This document shows positions 63,633 to 64,000 of a stretch of DNA of 64,000 bases, piece by piece (the first letter of the stretch is position 1; every line of letters starts with the position of its first letter). This stretch comes from Novosphingobium percolationis (GTDB lineage Bacteria > Pseudomonadota > Alphaproteobacteria > Sphingomonadales > Sphingomonadaceae), in the NCBI RefSeq assembly GCF_020179425.1, contig NZ_JAILYM010000002.1, positions 620,001 to 684,000 on the forward strand, written 5' to 3'. The translations under genes were made by a program, and so were the position numbers. The notes beneath the pieces were generated by a model. The model was not told the DNA's origin, did not search any database, and worked only from the letters and a program-made list of their open reading frames with translations.

Positions 63633-64000
63633 TCAATCGGGCAGTTCAGGCCCGAGCGCCGGATCGAGATCGCGCGGGCGCTTGAGTTCGACCAGCCGCG
63701 CGCACCCTTCTTGGAGGTCGGCCCACGTGTCGATGGCGAGTTCCATCACGGCATAAGTGGCGGTGGGGAACTTCTGTTCGACGATCGCGCGCAAGGGGCT
63801 GGCGCCGTCATCTGGCACGAGATCGAAGATCAGGTCTTCGAGGCCGGGATTGTGGCCGACCATCAGCACGCTGGCCGGATCACCCGCGATTTCGCGCAGA
63901 AGGTCCATCAGCACGGCGCTGCTGGCGAGATAGATGCGGCGGTCCCATTCGACCGGAAAGCTGCGGCCCCAGGCCTTGCTCGACGTTTCGATCGTTTCGG
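63633..64000 (-). CDS. SixA-like histidine phosphatase, partial (5' end outside window)
   Basis: The open frame ends at 63633 and runs off the right edge, giving at least 122 C-terminal residues. The segment SVLMVGHNPGLEDLIFDLVP has the second catalytic His of the histidine phosphatase family in the setting typical of SixA, and SSKAWGRSFPVEWDRRIYLA lies before it. The first R-H-G motif is outside the window. SixA removes phosphate from His in phosphotransfer proteins; here the target cannot be named. Confidence 0.85.
   Translation of the reverse strand, partial: ETIETSSKAWGRSFPVEWDRRIYLASSAVLMDLLREIAGDPASVLMVGHNPGLEDLIFDLVPDDGASPLRAIVEQKFPTATYAVMELAIDTWADLQEGCARLVELKRPRDLDPALGPELPD

Overview
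The window is GC-rich, gene-dense DNA from an alphaproteobacterium, most likely a sphingomonad (Sphingomonadaceae, Novosphingobium/Sphingobium-like). This placement is inferred from the rpmF-plsX-fabH-ihfA-merR order, an F1 ATP synthase block coded apart from F0, a large TonB-dependent receptor beside a TPR-sulfotransferase, an Fe-S type photolyase, and many catabolic oxidoreductases. No rRNA, tRNA, CRISPR array, transposase or phage structural gene was seen.

Region by region. 1-9.6 kb is a catabolic patch: the end of a flavin amine oxidase, a quinone oxidoreductase, a secreted M20 peptidase, a TetR regulator divergent from a Rieske oxygenase, a CrtI-like FAD oxidoreductase, a membrane acyltransferase and an APC permease. 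9.6-16.9 kb holds a TPR-sulfotransferase, a TonB-dependent receptor, a response regulator with a degenerate receiver divergent from a secreted subtilase, and an EctA-like acetyltransferase. Two inverted copies of a dispersed repeat bracket the regulator/subtilase pair. 16.9-22.7 kb is the F1 ATP synthase operon on the minus strand (atpH-A-G, then a terminator and a WcaF-like acetyltransferase, then atpD-C). 22.7-29.6 kb carries a membrane-anchored serine protease, ada, a ferritin-like di-iron protein, rlmJ, and an operon priA - glycosyltransferase - Fe-S photolyase. 31.8-43.9 kb has a DUF4197-like lipoprotein, a CHASE2 adenylate cyclase overlapping a FecR-like protein, two tandem nitroreductases, cobT, a small transaldolase, cysS, a 2-hydroxyacid dehydrogenase and a large integral membrane protein. 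44.2-47.4 kb is a ThDP enzyme plus an aldehyde dehydrogenase. 47.6-57.5 kb is a tightly overlapping four-gene multiheme cytochrome operon. 57.6-64 kb is a small regulatory pair with a LexA-like S24 repressor, a metallo-beta-lactamase-fold hydrolase, a MAPEG protein, the rpmF-plsX-fabH fatty acid/phospholipid block, ihfA, a MerR regulator and the end of a SixA-like phosphatase.

The most notable system is the 47.6-57.5 kb operon. It encodes a pentaheme cytochrome, a lipoprotein with two HbpS/GlcG-like domains, an outer-membrane beta-barrel candidate, and a 1530-residue protein with ten CXXCH haem sites followed by an LVIVD-type propeller region. The genes overlap by 1, 4 and 1 bases. The content recalls porin-cytochrome conduits for extracellular electron transfer, but the parts do not match the known MtrCAB or Omb/Oma/Omc sets, so it may be an undescribed version. 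Other leads are a compact small-RNA candidate with an anti-Shine-Dalgarno stretch (about 1697-1762), 11-bp spaced direct repeats upstream of the pseudo-receiver regulator, and the acetyltransferase inside the atp operon.
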